Shown: in pieces, positions 1 to 6,435 of the stretch
Numbering within the stretch: the first letter of the stretch is position 1
Layout: each line of letters begins with the position of its first letter
Source of the DNA: Bacillota bacterium
Lineage (GTDB): Bacteria > Bacillota > Clostridia > Acetivibrionales > DSM-1351
Assembly: GCA_023391425.1 (NCBI GenBank)
Contig: JAEWAX010000082.1
Location: forward strand, 1 to 7,188
Length of the DNA: 7,188 bases
Direction: 5' to 3'
Notes under the pieces: model-generated
The model's database searches: none
What the model was told of the DNA's origin: nothing
Seen by the model: the letters and a program-made list of their open reading frames with translations, nothing else
Translations under genes and position numbers: made by a program

Positions 1-94
1 CCTTACAACCTCGTTTGGTATGTTTACTGATCATTGCTTCCCACTTCTTTTTGTATCTGTATTCTACTCTTGGATTGGGTATCATTGCGGAAGG
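1..94. other. Unassigned left edge, possible gene ends
   Basis: This short stretch cannot be called with confidence because three frames stay open across it. On the minus strand an ATG at 85-83, in the same frame as the upstream DUF2935 gene and four codons after its stop, opens 28 codons rich in Lys and Arg that run off the edge; no Shine-Dalgarno sequence precedes it. On the plus strand, two frames are also stop-free from the edge to TAA at about 110-112 and 126-128, and one reads as a hydrophobic, membrane-like tail. Any of these could be the end of a real gene, and no product is recognised. Confidence 0.2.
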
Positions 95-1015
95 TTATTC
101 TTTAAACATTTTTAACAATCTTAAATAATGATTTGCTTCACGCAAAGTGTGGTCGCCTAATAGTGGAATAATGATAGACTTTATTTTACATTCTAGTATT
201 CCCTGTGTACCCTTTGCTTTAAAATCACGAATTTCTTTTGTTGCCTTTAGACTGTCATTTGTAACCTTATCAATTGGCAAAGTCATATCCATTGCTTGCT
301 TTGCTTCATTAGTCAATTGATCAAATTCATTTCCAAAATTATTTGCTACATTGATTAAATCATTTTCTGTTGGATCAAGTAAGCCTCGTATAAATTTTGC
401 ATGCTCAGCCATAATTCTGTTCCAAAAGAATTCTTGCTCATACATTTCTATTTCCGCATTTATTTCTTCTCTGTTTTGAAGTCTTTGTAATGTCCTCAAA
501 TAGAGTTTTGCTTCCCTTAAAATATGATCAATCAGCAAGGGATAATTTACCGTAAACATCTTGCAGGATAAAACATTTGTTAGAATAGTAGTTTTAAACT
601 GTATCAATGAAGTAATTAGTTTTATTGCCTTTTGATTTAACTCATGTACTTTTCTCTCTTGCATTGGATTAGCTTGGTACATGGCACCACTCATTAGACC
701 AGTTTCAGCCTGTGTTAGCTTTGTCTGAATGTCTACCCCTGTAAAATATGCTGATGCCATTTCAGCATTTAGTGTATATTGTGTAGTCACTTCTCCTGAT
801 TGAAGAACAGCAGGACTAACAACTCCATTTGATAATGAAATTACTTCTCTTAAAAGAGCATCAAATTCTCTTCTAAATGCATCTGCTGTATTAGTAAAAT
901 CACTATCCCTTGGTGTAAATCCAACTTCCAGGAAAAATGAGTGTTCTTTCATAATCCTTGCAAAAAAAAGGTGTATCTCTAGAGATTGTCTTACAAATTC
1001 TGCACCTGATAACAT
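95..1015 (-). CDS. DUF2935 domain protein, two ferritin-like repeats
   Basis: This 306-residue protein is recognised as a DUF2935 family member, a predicted cytoplasmic all-helical, ferritin-like metal-binding protein of Bacilli and Clostridia whose physiological role is not established. It is an internal duplication. The first half has E-x-H at 13-15 and E24-H25 in a helix resembling the second-half helix with E194 and E204-H205. F51-D-A-L-L matches F231-D-Q-L, and H-I-L-R-E-A at 164-169 matches H-T-L-R-E-A at 289-294. These paired Glu and His residues are the likely metal ligands, by analogy with ferritin-like folds. There is no signal peptide or membrane segment. The start is supported by AGGAGG at 1023-1028 (minus strand), 7 nt before ATG. 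The length is normal for two-domain members. It lies downstream of the nitroreductase on the same strand but has its own candidate promoter. The family call is from pattern recognition of the sequence. Confidence 0.85.
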   Translation of the reverse strand: MLSGAEFVRQSLEIHLFFARIMKEHSFFLEVGFTPRDSDFTNTADAFRREFDALLREVISLSNGVVSPAVLQSGEVTTQYTLNAEMASAYFTGVDIQTKLTQAETGLMSGAMYQANPMQERKVHELNQKAIKLITSLIQFKTTILTNVLSCKMFTVNYPLLIDHILREAKLYLRTLQRLQNREEINAEIEMYEQEFFWNRIMAEHAKFIRGLLDPTENDLINVANNFGNEFDQLTNEAKQAMDMTLPIDKVTNDSLKATKEIRDFKAKGTQGILECKIKSIIIPLLGDHTLREANHYLRLLKMFKE

Positions 1016-1022
1016 ACTTAAG

Positions 1023-1028
1023 CCTCCT
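1023..1028 (-). promoter_or_regulatory. Ribosome binding site of the DUF2935 gene
   Basis: The minus strand reads AGGAGG here, a full Shine-Dalgarno match, followed by a 7-nt spacer and the ATG ending at 1013. It fixes the start of the DUF2935 gene. Confidence 0.85.
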
Positions 1029-1060
1029 AACGTAGAAATAAAGTCAAACTAAGCCAGTAT

Positions 1061-1098
1061 ATTATCAGTTTATTAAGACATTATGTAAAGTGTTACAT
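1061..1098 (-). promoter_or_regulatory. Sigma-A-type promoter with overlapping palindrome
   Basis: On the minus strand, TTTACA (1089-1084, 5 of 6 matches to the -35 consensus) is followed by a 17-nt spacer and GATAAT (1066-1061, 5 of 6 matches to the -10 consensus). Transcription would start near 1054, leaving a leader of about 40 nt before the DUF2935 ATG. A perfect palindrome with 6-bp arms, ATGTAA-N4-TTACAT (plus strand, 1083-1098), covers the -35 box, a position where a dimeric repressor could block RNA polymerase. The spacing is ideal, but the DNA is AT-rich and chance matches occur. The regulator is not identified. Confidence 0.5.
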
Positions 1099-1150
1099 TC
1101 AAAGGATAAAAGTAATCATAAGGTATATCACAATAAATTATTAGAATATC

Positions 1151-1169
1151 TACTTTATGTATACTTGAG
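1151..1169 (-). promoter_or_regulatory. Shared 19-bp motif, copy upstream of DUF2935 gene
   Basis: The plus strand reads TACTTTATGTATACTTGAG. A second copy at 1872-1890 upstream of the nitroreductase matches at 17 of 19 positions. Both copies have the same orientation relative to the leftward genes. The core GTATAC is palindromic. This copy begins 136 bp upstream of the DUF2935 ATG and just after the nitroreductase stop. It may be a common operator for both genes; the binding protein is unknown. Confidence 0.35.
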
Positions 1170-1194
1170 TTTTGAAATCTACAATATTAAATTA

Positions 1195-1812
1195 TCACAC
1201 ATACTTCACAAATTCATTGACAACTTTCCTATAGCCTCTAACGCCTTGTTTTGAAGTATCAGCCTTACCAATAGTAATTAAAAGTACTGGCACTAAATTA
1301 TCAGGAATATTTAGAAGGCTCCTAACGGCTTCGGTGTCAAATCCAATCATCGGGCAGGTGTCCCACCCCTTGTCTTTTGCAACCATCATAAACATCATAG
1401 CAGATAAGCATGCATTACGAATTGCCTCATCACGTTGGAACTCCTCTCCACGTCCTTCGTATAAAGCTTTTATAGTGGATATTGTCATGTCATATTCCTG
1501 TTTATTCAAAATATTTAGATTAAGCATACCTTGATATAAATTTTCTGCATTTTTATACTCTTCCTTGTCTCCTAAAACAAGAATAGCTGCTGATGCTGTA
1601 TGTATTTTATATTGTCTAAATGCAACCTCTCTCAGCTGCTCCTTTTTTTCAGCATCAGCTACTACAATATATCTTGTGTGCTGCAAATTGTAACATGATG
1701 GAACATATCTGACAAGTTCAAATATATCATCCAATTCCTTTTTACTGATTTTCTCACTCTCAATAAAGTTTTTTGCTGAACGTCTTTCCTTAATTAATTT
1801 TTCTAATTCCAT
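1195..1812 (-). CDS. Nitroreductase family protein, MhqN/YodC-like
   Basis: This 205-residue cytoplasmic flavoprotein belongs to the FMN-dependent nitroreductase family, whose members reduce nitroaromatics, quinones or related electrophiles with NAD(P)H and normally act as homodimers. Visible marks are R10-R-S-A-K-N-F near the N-terminus (the RRSxRxF FMN-phosphate motif, here with Lys instead of the usual Arg), P38-S-C-Y-N-L-Q (the usual PSxxNxQ flavin segment), G149-W-D-T-C-P-M-I-G-F-D, and V174-P-V-L-L-I-T-I-G-K. The C-terminal G-W-x-T-C-P-M-x-G-F-D and VPVLLITIGK segments and the length of about 205 aa resemble Bacillus MhqN (YdfN) and YodC, which respond to quinone or electrophile stress. 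The true substrate cannot be read from sequence. AGAGGG (1827-1822) lies 9 nt before the ATG. It is transcribed away from the propeller genes. Confidence 0.88.
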   Translation of the reverse strand: MELEKLIKERRSAKNFIESEKISKKELDDIFELVRYVPSCYNLQHTRYIVVADAEKKEQLREVAFRQYKIHTASAAILVLGDKEEYKNAENLYQGMLNLNILNKQEYDMTISTIKALYEGRGEEFQRDEAIRNACLSAMMFMMVAKDKGWDTCPMIGFDTEAVRSLLNIPDNLVPVLLITIGKADTSKQGVRGYRKVVNEFVKYV

Positions 1813-1871
1813 ATGAGATAACCCTCTTTCTTAAGTGTTAATATATTTTTATAATAATAAATTGATACACA

Positions 1872-1921
1872 TACTTTTTGTATACTTAAGATAATACCCA
1901 GTATTGCTGGCAATTAACCAA
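1872..1921 (-). promoter_or_regulatory. Candidate nitroreductase promoter and shared motif
   Basis: On the minus strand, TATTAT (1896-1891) could be a -10 box, with TTGGTT (1921-1916) as a weak -35 box at a long 19-nt spacing. Directly downstream, at 1872-1890, lies the second copy of the shared 19-bp motif (plus strand TACTTTTTGTATACTTAAG). It would cover the transcription start, a typical repressor position. In Bacillus, relatives of this nitroreductase are controlled by electrophile-sensing repressors such as YodB and MhqR; whether this site belongs to such a regulator is a guess. The promoter call is weak. Confidence 0.3.
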
Positions 1922-1934
1922 ATAAACAATTGCC
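1909..1934. promoter_or_regulatory. Inverted repeat in divergent intergenic region
   Basis: GGCAATT (1909-1915) and AATTGCC (1928-1934) form a perfect 7-bp inverted repeat with a 12-nt centre. It stands out because the arms contain GC in an AT-rich spacer. It overlaps the possible -35 region of the leftward nitroreductase promoter and lies upstream of the rightward propeller genes, so it could be an operator. As RNA it could form a hairpin, but no upstream plus-strand gene is present for it to terminate. Confidence 0.35.
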
Positions 1935-1969
1935 TATTTGCTATTTTTTCTATCTATGCTTCATTTCAC

Positions 1970-2039
1970 TTAACAATTGTCTTCCAAATTTAATTATAAT
2001 TAACTAGATTTGTAATATGCATGCTGTTAGAATTATATT
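1970..2039 (+). promoter_or_regulatory. Promoter candidates for the propeller operon
   Basis: Two overlapping candidates are visible. The first is TTAACA (1970-1975) and a perfect TATAAT (1995-2000), but with a 19-nt spacer. The second is TTGTAA (2010-2015) and TATATT (2034-2039), with an 18-nt spacer, placing transcription start about 60 nt before the gene. Neither is ideal, and AT-rich spacers give such matches by chance. No other promoter-like element was found before copy 2 or copy 3, so the array may depend on this region. Confidence 0.35.
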
Positions 2040-2044
2040 TGTTT

Positions 2045-2077
2045 ATAAATGGAATAAATACAAATAAACCCATTTAT
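2045..2077. promoter_or_regulatory. Inverted repeat in the propeller operon leader
   Basis: ATAAATGG (2045-2052) and CCATTTAT (2070-2077) are perfect 8-bp inverted arms separated by 17 nt, lying between the promoter candidates and the ribosome binding site of the first propeller gene. It could be an operator at the transcription start or a weak leader hairpin. The arms are AT-rich, so chance is a real alternative. Confidence 0.25.
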
Positions 2078-2093
2078 GCTCTAACATAATAAC

Positions 2094-2185
2094 ATGGAGG
2101 ACCATTTAATGAAAAAAATCATTGGAAGTATTTTAAGCTTGTTAATTTTAATGAATGTATTTGTACCAGTGAATGCTGAGCAATC
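2094..2185 (+). repeat. 92-bp 5' block, copy 1 (RBS plus signal peptide)
   Basis: This 92-bp block covers the ribosome binding site, the start codon and the signal peptide codons. It is identical, base for base, to 4226-4317 and differs at only 4 positions from 6344-6435. Identity includes synonymous sites, although the genes diverge soon afterwards. GGAGGA at 2096-2101, 7 nt before ATG at 2109, shows that the in-frame upstream ATG at 2094 overlaps the Shine-Dalgarno site and is not the start. Confidence 0.9.
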
Positions 2186-4169
2186 TACAGTCAGCACTTC
2201 AGACAACACAAAATGGCAGGTAAATAGAAATGTATCTGACCTGAATCGAATATCCTGTTTTAAAAACAAATTATACATAGCTATTGGAGATTATGGAACA
2301 ATCAGGACCTCGCCAGATAGCTTAAACTGGACATTAATAGATACTGTTCCAGCCAGTAGTACTTATAAACTGAATGATATTGTCTGCACTAATGACCAAA
2401 TTATAGTCGTTGGAGACAATGGTACTATTTTGAGATCAACAGATGGCTCTGATTGGACAATAATTAAGTCAGTAACAAGTAGTACAATTAACAAAGTTAT
2501 CTATGGCAAAAACCTTTTTGTCGCGTTTACCGATAGCCCAGGTGAAATACTTACATCAAAGAATGGTACTGATTGGAAAGCAAGCAAAATTCATTCTAAA
2601 AATAAGATTTTTGATGCTGTATATAATGGAAAGGTTTTTGTTACAGTCGGTGAAAGTGGAGAAATATGCACTTCAGCAAATGGTTTGGACTGGAAAGTTC
2701 AAGTTATAAAGAAAACCCCCTCCTTCGAAAAATTATTGTGGAATGGCAAGATGTTTGTTACCTTTGGGACTACAACAGCAGCAACCTTAGGTTACACTTC
2801 AGGGCTTTATACAGCAACCTCAAGAGATGGATATACCTGGTCAGTTAAATCTATTAATATGGGCTTTGTTGATAAGAAATATTATGATGGTTATTCAGGC
2901 TATAGCCCAAATATTATATGGAATGGTAAAACATTTGTTATTACTCTATTGGGTTCATACTACGGGAAAAGCCCATGTTCTGTATCCGTGTTTATATCTA
3001 AAAACGGTCTAGAATGGAAACGTAGTAGCTTTGACTATAATACTAAGGGTTATGACTATGATGGTATATATTGTTCAAGCAAGTTGGTATGGGATGGAAA
3101 TAAATTTCTATTTATAGGTAACACTTATTATTCTCAAATGACATTTACTGGCCCACAAATCTACACTTCAAAAGATGGGATAGTTTGGAAGTGCATTATT
3201 GATGCTACCTGCTGGAATAGCCTTGCTGCAGATTCTGGATGCAGTAAAGTGAACGACTTGATTTACAATAACGGAAAAATAATTACTGTAGGTTACTGTG
3301 GAGAAATTAGGAGCTCAAAAGATGGATTGAATTGGGATAATATGTATAACTTTCATATGCCTCTTAATTGGAATGGTAAGAAATTTATATCCGTAGATAA
3401 TATAAATTTATCAAGTATACAAACTAATAAAAATCCTAAATATGTCTATACCTCAGTTGGTGGTTTGGTATGGAAAGAAGAAAACCAAATTGATTGTAAC
3501 ATTACTTTTGGCAATATATACTGGACAGGAAAAGAGTATATTACTTTTGGGCCCAACTATCTCTCCACCTCTAGAGATCTTATTACATGGGATAAAAATA
3601 CTAATAGTGTATGTAATGATATAGGAATTATAAATGCTTTTGCCACTGACGGAACCAATTATGTGGTTGCTGGTCAGAATGGAACAGCTGTTTCAAAGGA
3701 TATGAAAAACTGGGTATGCAAAAAAGCAAGAAATTACTATAAATCTATAATAATCGGTGGTTCTAGCTTTGTGGCCCTAAATTCAGGTAATGATATAGAT
3801 GTATCATATGATGGTCTCAAATGGAAGCGTATTAAAATCAAAGATTACAACAATACAATTATTAAAATTATATATGCCATTGATAAATTTGTTGGCATTG
3901 GAACCACCGGTGATGTTTGGTACTCTACAGACGGAGCAAAATGGATGAAAACGAATAGTACTGCTAATTTTACTCTGAATGATATTTGCTGGACAGGGAA
4001 CGAATTCATAGCAGTAGGTATAGCTGATATAATTATTACCTCAAAAGATGGGATTGTATGGCAACAGGAAGAATCACCTATAAGGGCTGATTTTGATAAA
4101 GTGTACGCAAATAGCGAAAATGTTATAATTAAGTTTTCTTATGGAAATATATATAAATCATTGAAATAA
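2109..4169 (+). CDS. Secreted beta-propeller repeat protein, copy 1
   Basis: This 686-residue protein is first in a tandem family and is predicted to be exported. Residues 1-23 are a signal peptide: Lys2-Lys3, a hydrophobic core, and V-N-A before the likely cleavage site. The rest is built from units of about 40 residues that end in S-x-D-G-x-x-W or close variants. The motif Trp residues are 74, 116, 156, 195, 244, 303, 360, 409, 455, 494, 535, 572, 612 and 651. Most units also carry a W-N-G-K-x-F-V-x-V-G-like strand pair. This resembles the BNR/Ycf48-like beta-propeller superfamily, although the motif is one residue shorter than a classical Asp-box (SxDxGxxW). Trp36 and the C-terminal I-Y-K-S-L-K may complete one split blade. 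No enzyme domain, membrane anchor, LPXTG or cell-wall module is present, and the function is unknown. The start at 2109, not the upstream ATG at 2094, is set by GGAGGA. Units in the middle are longer (49-59 residues) and differ most from copy 2. Confidence 0.85.
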   Translation: MKKIIGSILSLLILMNVFVPVNAEQSTVSTSDNTKWQVNRNVSDLNRISCFKNKLYIAIGDYGTIRTSPDSLNWTLIDTVPASSTYKLNDIVCTNDQIIVVGDNGTILRSTDGSDWTIIKSVTSSTINKVIYGKNLFVAFTDSPGEILTSKNGTDWKASKIHSKNKIFDAVYNGKVFVTVGESGEICTSANGLDWKVQVIKKTPSFEKLLWNGKMFVTFGTTTAATLGYTSGLYTATSRDGYTWSVKSINMGFVDKKYYDGYSGYSPNIIWNGKTFVITLLGSYYGKSPCSVSVFISKNGLEWKRSSFDYNTKGYDYDGIYCSSKLVWDGNKFLFIGNTYYSQMTFTGPQIYTSKDGIVWKCIIDATCWNSLAADSGCSKVNDLIYNNGKIITVGYCGEIRSSKDGLNWDNMYNFHMPLNWNGKKFISVDNINLSSIQTNKNPKYVYTSVGGLVWKEENQIDCNITFGNIYWTGKEYITFGPNYLSTSRDLITWDKNTNSVCNDIGIINAFATDGTNYVVAGQNGTAVSKDMKNWVCKKARNYYKSIIIGGSSFVALNSGNDIDVSYDGLKWKRIKIKDYNNTIIKIIYAIDKFVGIGTTGDVWYSTDGAKWMKTNSTANFTLNDICWTGNEFIAVGIADIIITSKDGIVWQQEESPIRADFDKVYANSENVIIKFSYGNIYKSLK
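2307..4061 (+). repeat. 14 degenerate propeller units, copy 1
   Basis: Fourteen degenerate coding repeats each end in an SxDGxxW-type motif. Trp-to-Trp spacing is 42, 40, 39, 49, 59, 57, 49, 46, 39, 41, 37, 40 and 39 residues. The regular 37-42-residue units at both ends fit four-stranded blades; the longer central ones imply loop insertions. These are protein repeats with weak DNA similarity between units. Confidence 0.8.
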
Positions 4170-4225
4170 AGCCCTGTGGAGGAATAAGTATATTACAGAT
4201 TCTAATTATAAAAAAATAACATAAT

Positions 4226-4317
4226 ATGGAGGACCATTTAATGAAAAAAATCATTGGAAGTATTTTAAGCTTGTTAATTTTAATGAATGTATTTGTACCA
4301 GTGAATGCTGAGCAATC
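4226..4317 (+). repeat. 92-bp 5' block, copy 2 (RBS plus signal peptide)
   Basis: The block is identical over 92 bp to 2094-2185. GGAGGA at 4228-4233 lies 7 nt before the ATG at 4241; the in-frame ATG at 4226 overlaps the Shine-Dalgarno site and is unlikely to be used. The match to copy 1 also continues upstream as TAACATAAT, after a 3-nt length difference. Confidence 0.9.
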
Positions 4318-6286
4318 ATCGACCAGTGCTTCTGCGCCAGTGAATGTTAAGCAATCACCAACCAACGCTTCTGCGCCCTCCAAATGGCAAATAGAAGAAA
4401 ATGTTTGTACTAATAATCTAAACCGAGTATCCTGCTTTAAAAACAATTTATACATAACTATTGGCGCTAGCGGAACAATCAGAACCTCACCGGATGGTTT
4501 AAATTGGACAACAAATTTGAATGTTTCAAATGCTACTTCTTCTGAACTAAAGGATATTGTCTGCACAGATAATCAAATCGTAGTTGTTGGAGAAAATGGT
4601 ACTATTCTGAGATCAACAGATGGTGCTGACTGGACAACAATTAAGCCAATTACCAGTAATTTAATTTATAAAGTTATTTATGGTAATAACACTCTTCTTG
4701 CATTTACTGATAAAGCAGGAGAAATCCTTACCTCGAAAGACGGTATCAACTGGAAATTAGTTAAAACATCCTCTAAACAATTTATTTGTGATGCTACTTG
4801 GAATGGAAAAGTTTTTGTAGCAGTTGGTTACAATGGAGAAATTTCTACGTCAAAGGACGGGTTTGTTTGGCGAACAAAAATTCTAAAAAACAAGCCCAAT
4901 TTTGGAAACATTTTGTGGAATGGCAAAATATTTATTGCATTCGGAACAACAGATGCAAGTACAGACAATTATGATTATACTTCAGGACAATACATCGCAA
5001 GCTCAAAAGATGGATATAACTGGAGCATTAAAACACTTAAAACTAAATCTCTTAAAAAGAACTCTCCAGAAATATATATTTGCTACTGTCAAAATATTTT
5101 TTGGGATGGTAAAACTTTCAGGCTTATTTTGCAAGAGCAAACTGGTCAACCCCCAGCTCCTGAAAGTAGGCTAATTACTTATACATCTGATAACACTTTG
5201 AATTGGAAACGAAATGAAACTAATATTAGCGGGGATTGCCTAATAGCATGGTCAGGTAAAGATTTTATAGCTGTTGGCAGTTATTCATTTCATTTTGAAT
5301 ATTATGGGAATACCATTTATCATTCAAAAGACGCTATCAAATGGGATCAGATTATTCGTGAAGAAAAAGAAGGATGCAATGCCCATGATATTATTTGTAA
5401 CAATGGTAAGATTATACTTGTTGGAAACAATGGCGAAATTAGTAGCTCAACTGATGGACTAAACTGGACTAAAGCAGATAGTATCCATTACCCACAAGTC
5501 TGGGATGGCAAAAGATTTCTATCCCTAGATAAAAAAACATATTATTTATACTCATCAATTGATGGTATTACATGGAAGAAAGAAAACCAAATTGATTGGA
5601 ACCTTACTTATGGCAATATTTACTGGACAGGAGAAGAGTATATAACTTTTGGTCCAAATTATTATATTTCCACCTCCAAGGATTTAATTACATGGTATAA
5701 AACAAAGTATGAAGATACTAACTGTGTATATAAAGATATTACAAGTATAAGTGCTTTTGCCTCTGATGGAACTAAGTACGTGCTTGCTGGTCAGTATGGA
5801 ACAGCTGTTTCGAAGGATATGAAAAATTGGGTATCCAGGAAAGAAAGAAATAACTATACATCTATTATTATCGGTAGTTCTAGCTTTGTGGCCTTAAATT
5901 CAGGTAATCAAATAGATGTATCATATGATGGTCTTAAATGGAAACGTCTTAAGATTAAGGATTACAACAGTACAATTAAGAAAATTATATATGCCAATGA
6001 TAAATTTATTGGGGTTGGAACCAATGGTGACGTTTGGTACTCTAAAGACGGAGCAACTTGGGCGAAAACGGATAGTACAGTTAATAAAACGCTGAATGAT
6101 ATCTGCTGGACAGGTAATGAATTCATTACAGCTGGTAACGAAGGGACAATCATAACATCAAAGGATGGTGTTGAATGGCATCAGGAAGAATCACCTGTTA
6201 AATCTGATTTATTAAACGTATTCGCGAATAACGAAATTGCAATAATTAAGTGTACTGATGGATATATATATAAATCATTGAAATAA
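4241..6286 (+). CDS. Secreted beta-propeller repeat protein, copy 2
   Basis: This 681-residue paralogue of the preceding gene follows it after a 71-bp spacer with no terminator, so co-transcription is likely. Residues 1-23 are the same signal peptide as in copy 1. Residues 21-46 are a Ser/Thr/Ala/Pro-rich linker made of two 13-residue repeats. Fourteen SxDGxxW-type motifs follow, with Trp at 89, 131, 171, 210, 261, 322, 368, 409, 445, 485, 530, 567, 607 and 646. Trp49 and the C-terminal I-Y-K-S-L-K probably form the two halves of a further split blade. The last third (from about residue 446) aligns closely with copy 1. Residues of about 262-368 align poorly, with length changes. No catalytic domain or anchor is seen, and an extracellular binding or scaffold role is only an inference. 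The start at 4241 is set by GGAGGA at 4228-4233. Confidence 0.85.
   Translation: MKKIIGSILSLLILMNVFVPVNAEQSSTSASAPVNVKQSPTNASAPSKWQIEENVCTNNLNRVSCFKNNLYITIGASGTIRTSPDGLNWTTNLNVSNATSSELKDIVCTDNQIVVVGENGTILRSTDGADWTTIKPITSNLIYKVIYGNNTLLAFTDKAGEILTSKDGINWKLVKTSSKQFICDATWNGKVFVAVGYNGEISTSKDGFVWRTKILKNKPNFGNILWNGKIFIAFGTTDASTDNYDYTSGQYIASSKDGYNWSIKTLKTKSLKKNSPEIYICYCQNIFWDGKTFRLILQEQTGQPPAPESRLITYTSDNTLNWKRNETNISGDCLIAWSGKDFIAVGSYSFHFEYYGNTIYHSKDAIKWDQIIREEKEGCNAHDIICNNGKIILVGNNGEISSSTDGLNWTKADSIHYPQVWDGKRFLSLDKKTYYLYSSIDGITWKKENQIDWNLTYGNIYWTGEEYITFGPNYYISTSKDLITWYKTKYEDTNCVYKDITSISAFASDGTKYVLAGQYGTAVSKDMKNWVSRKERNNYTSIIIGSSSFVALNSGNQIDVSYDGLKWKRLKIKDYNSTIKKIIYANDKFIGVGTNGDVWYSKDGATWAKTDSTVNKTLNDICWTGNEFITAGNEGTIITSKDGVEWHQEESPVKSDLLNVFANNEIAIIKCTDGYIYKSLK
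4301..4378 (+). repeat. Two 39-bp tandem repeats in the linker, copy 2
   Basis: Units 4301-4339 and 4340-4378 are in-frame tandem duplicates of 39 bp. They encode V-N-A-E-Q-S-S-T-S-A-S-A-P and V-N-V-K-Q-S-P-T-N-A-S-A-P. The unit starts at the V-N-A of the signal cleavage site and extends through a flexible linker before the first propeller strand. Copy 1 has only one such unit. Confidence 0.8.
4505..6178 (+). repeat. 14 degenerate propeller units, copy 2
   Basis: Fourteen SxDGxxW-type coding units are present, with Trp-to-Trp spacing of 42, 40, 39, 51, 61, 46, 41, 36, 40, 45, 37, 40 and 39 residues. The number of units is the same as in copy 1, but unit lengths in the centre differ. The pair therefore changed by loop insertion or deletion and substitution, not by gain or loss of whole blades. 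Confidence 0.8.
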
Positions 6287-6343
6287 ACCGTGTGAGAAAA
6301 TGACTATCTTAAAGGTTCTAATTCTAGCAAAAAAACACATAAT

Positions 6344-6435
6344 ATGGAGGACTATTTAATGAAAAAAATCATCGGAAGTATTTTAAGCTTTTTAATTTTA
6401 ATTAATGTATTTGTACCAGTGAATGCTGAGCAATC
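6344..6435 (+). repeat. 92-bp 5' block, copy 3 (RBS plus signal peptide)
   Basis: This third copy of the block differs at 4 of 92 positions from copies 1 and 2. GGAGGA at 6346-6351 lies 7 nt before the ATG at 6359. As in the other copies, an upstream in-frame ATG (6344) is fused to the Shine-Dalgarno site. Confidence 0.88.

Noticed and set aside
1334..1534. Plus-strand 66-codon ORF inside the nitroreductase gene
   Set aside because: It is antisense to a well-supported gene with conserved family motifs and has no Shine-Dalgarno support.
2214..4166. Sialidase based on Asp-box-like motifs
   Set aside because: The motif is SxDGxxW, one residue shorter than the Asp-box. No sialidase catalytic region is visible, and the units are those of a generic propeller.
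4178..4183. Extra GGAGGA just after the stop of copy 1
   Set aside because: No ATG, GTG or TTG start follows at a usable distance, and the equivalent spacer after copy 2 lacks it.
4170..4240. Rho-independent terminator between copies 1 and 2 (and likewise at 6287-6358)
   Set aside because: No stable hairpin followed by a T-run was found in either spacer.
4129..4566. Minus-strand ORF of 145 codons opposite the start of copy 2, with similar antisense ORFs at 2081-2278 and 6352-6573
   Set aside because: They recur because the three genes share the same 5' sequence. They have no supported ribosome binding site and lie wholly or mostly antisense to strong coding sequence.
6300..6359. 19-codon ORF in the spacer between copies 2 and 3, ending at TAATG on the copy 3 start
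   Set aside because: It has no clear ribosome binding site and no counterpart in the spacer between copies 1 and 2, so overlap with the start is probably chance.
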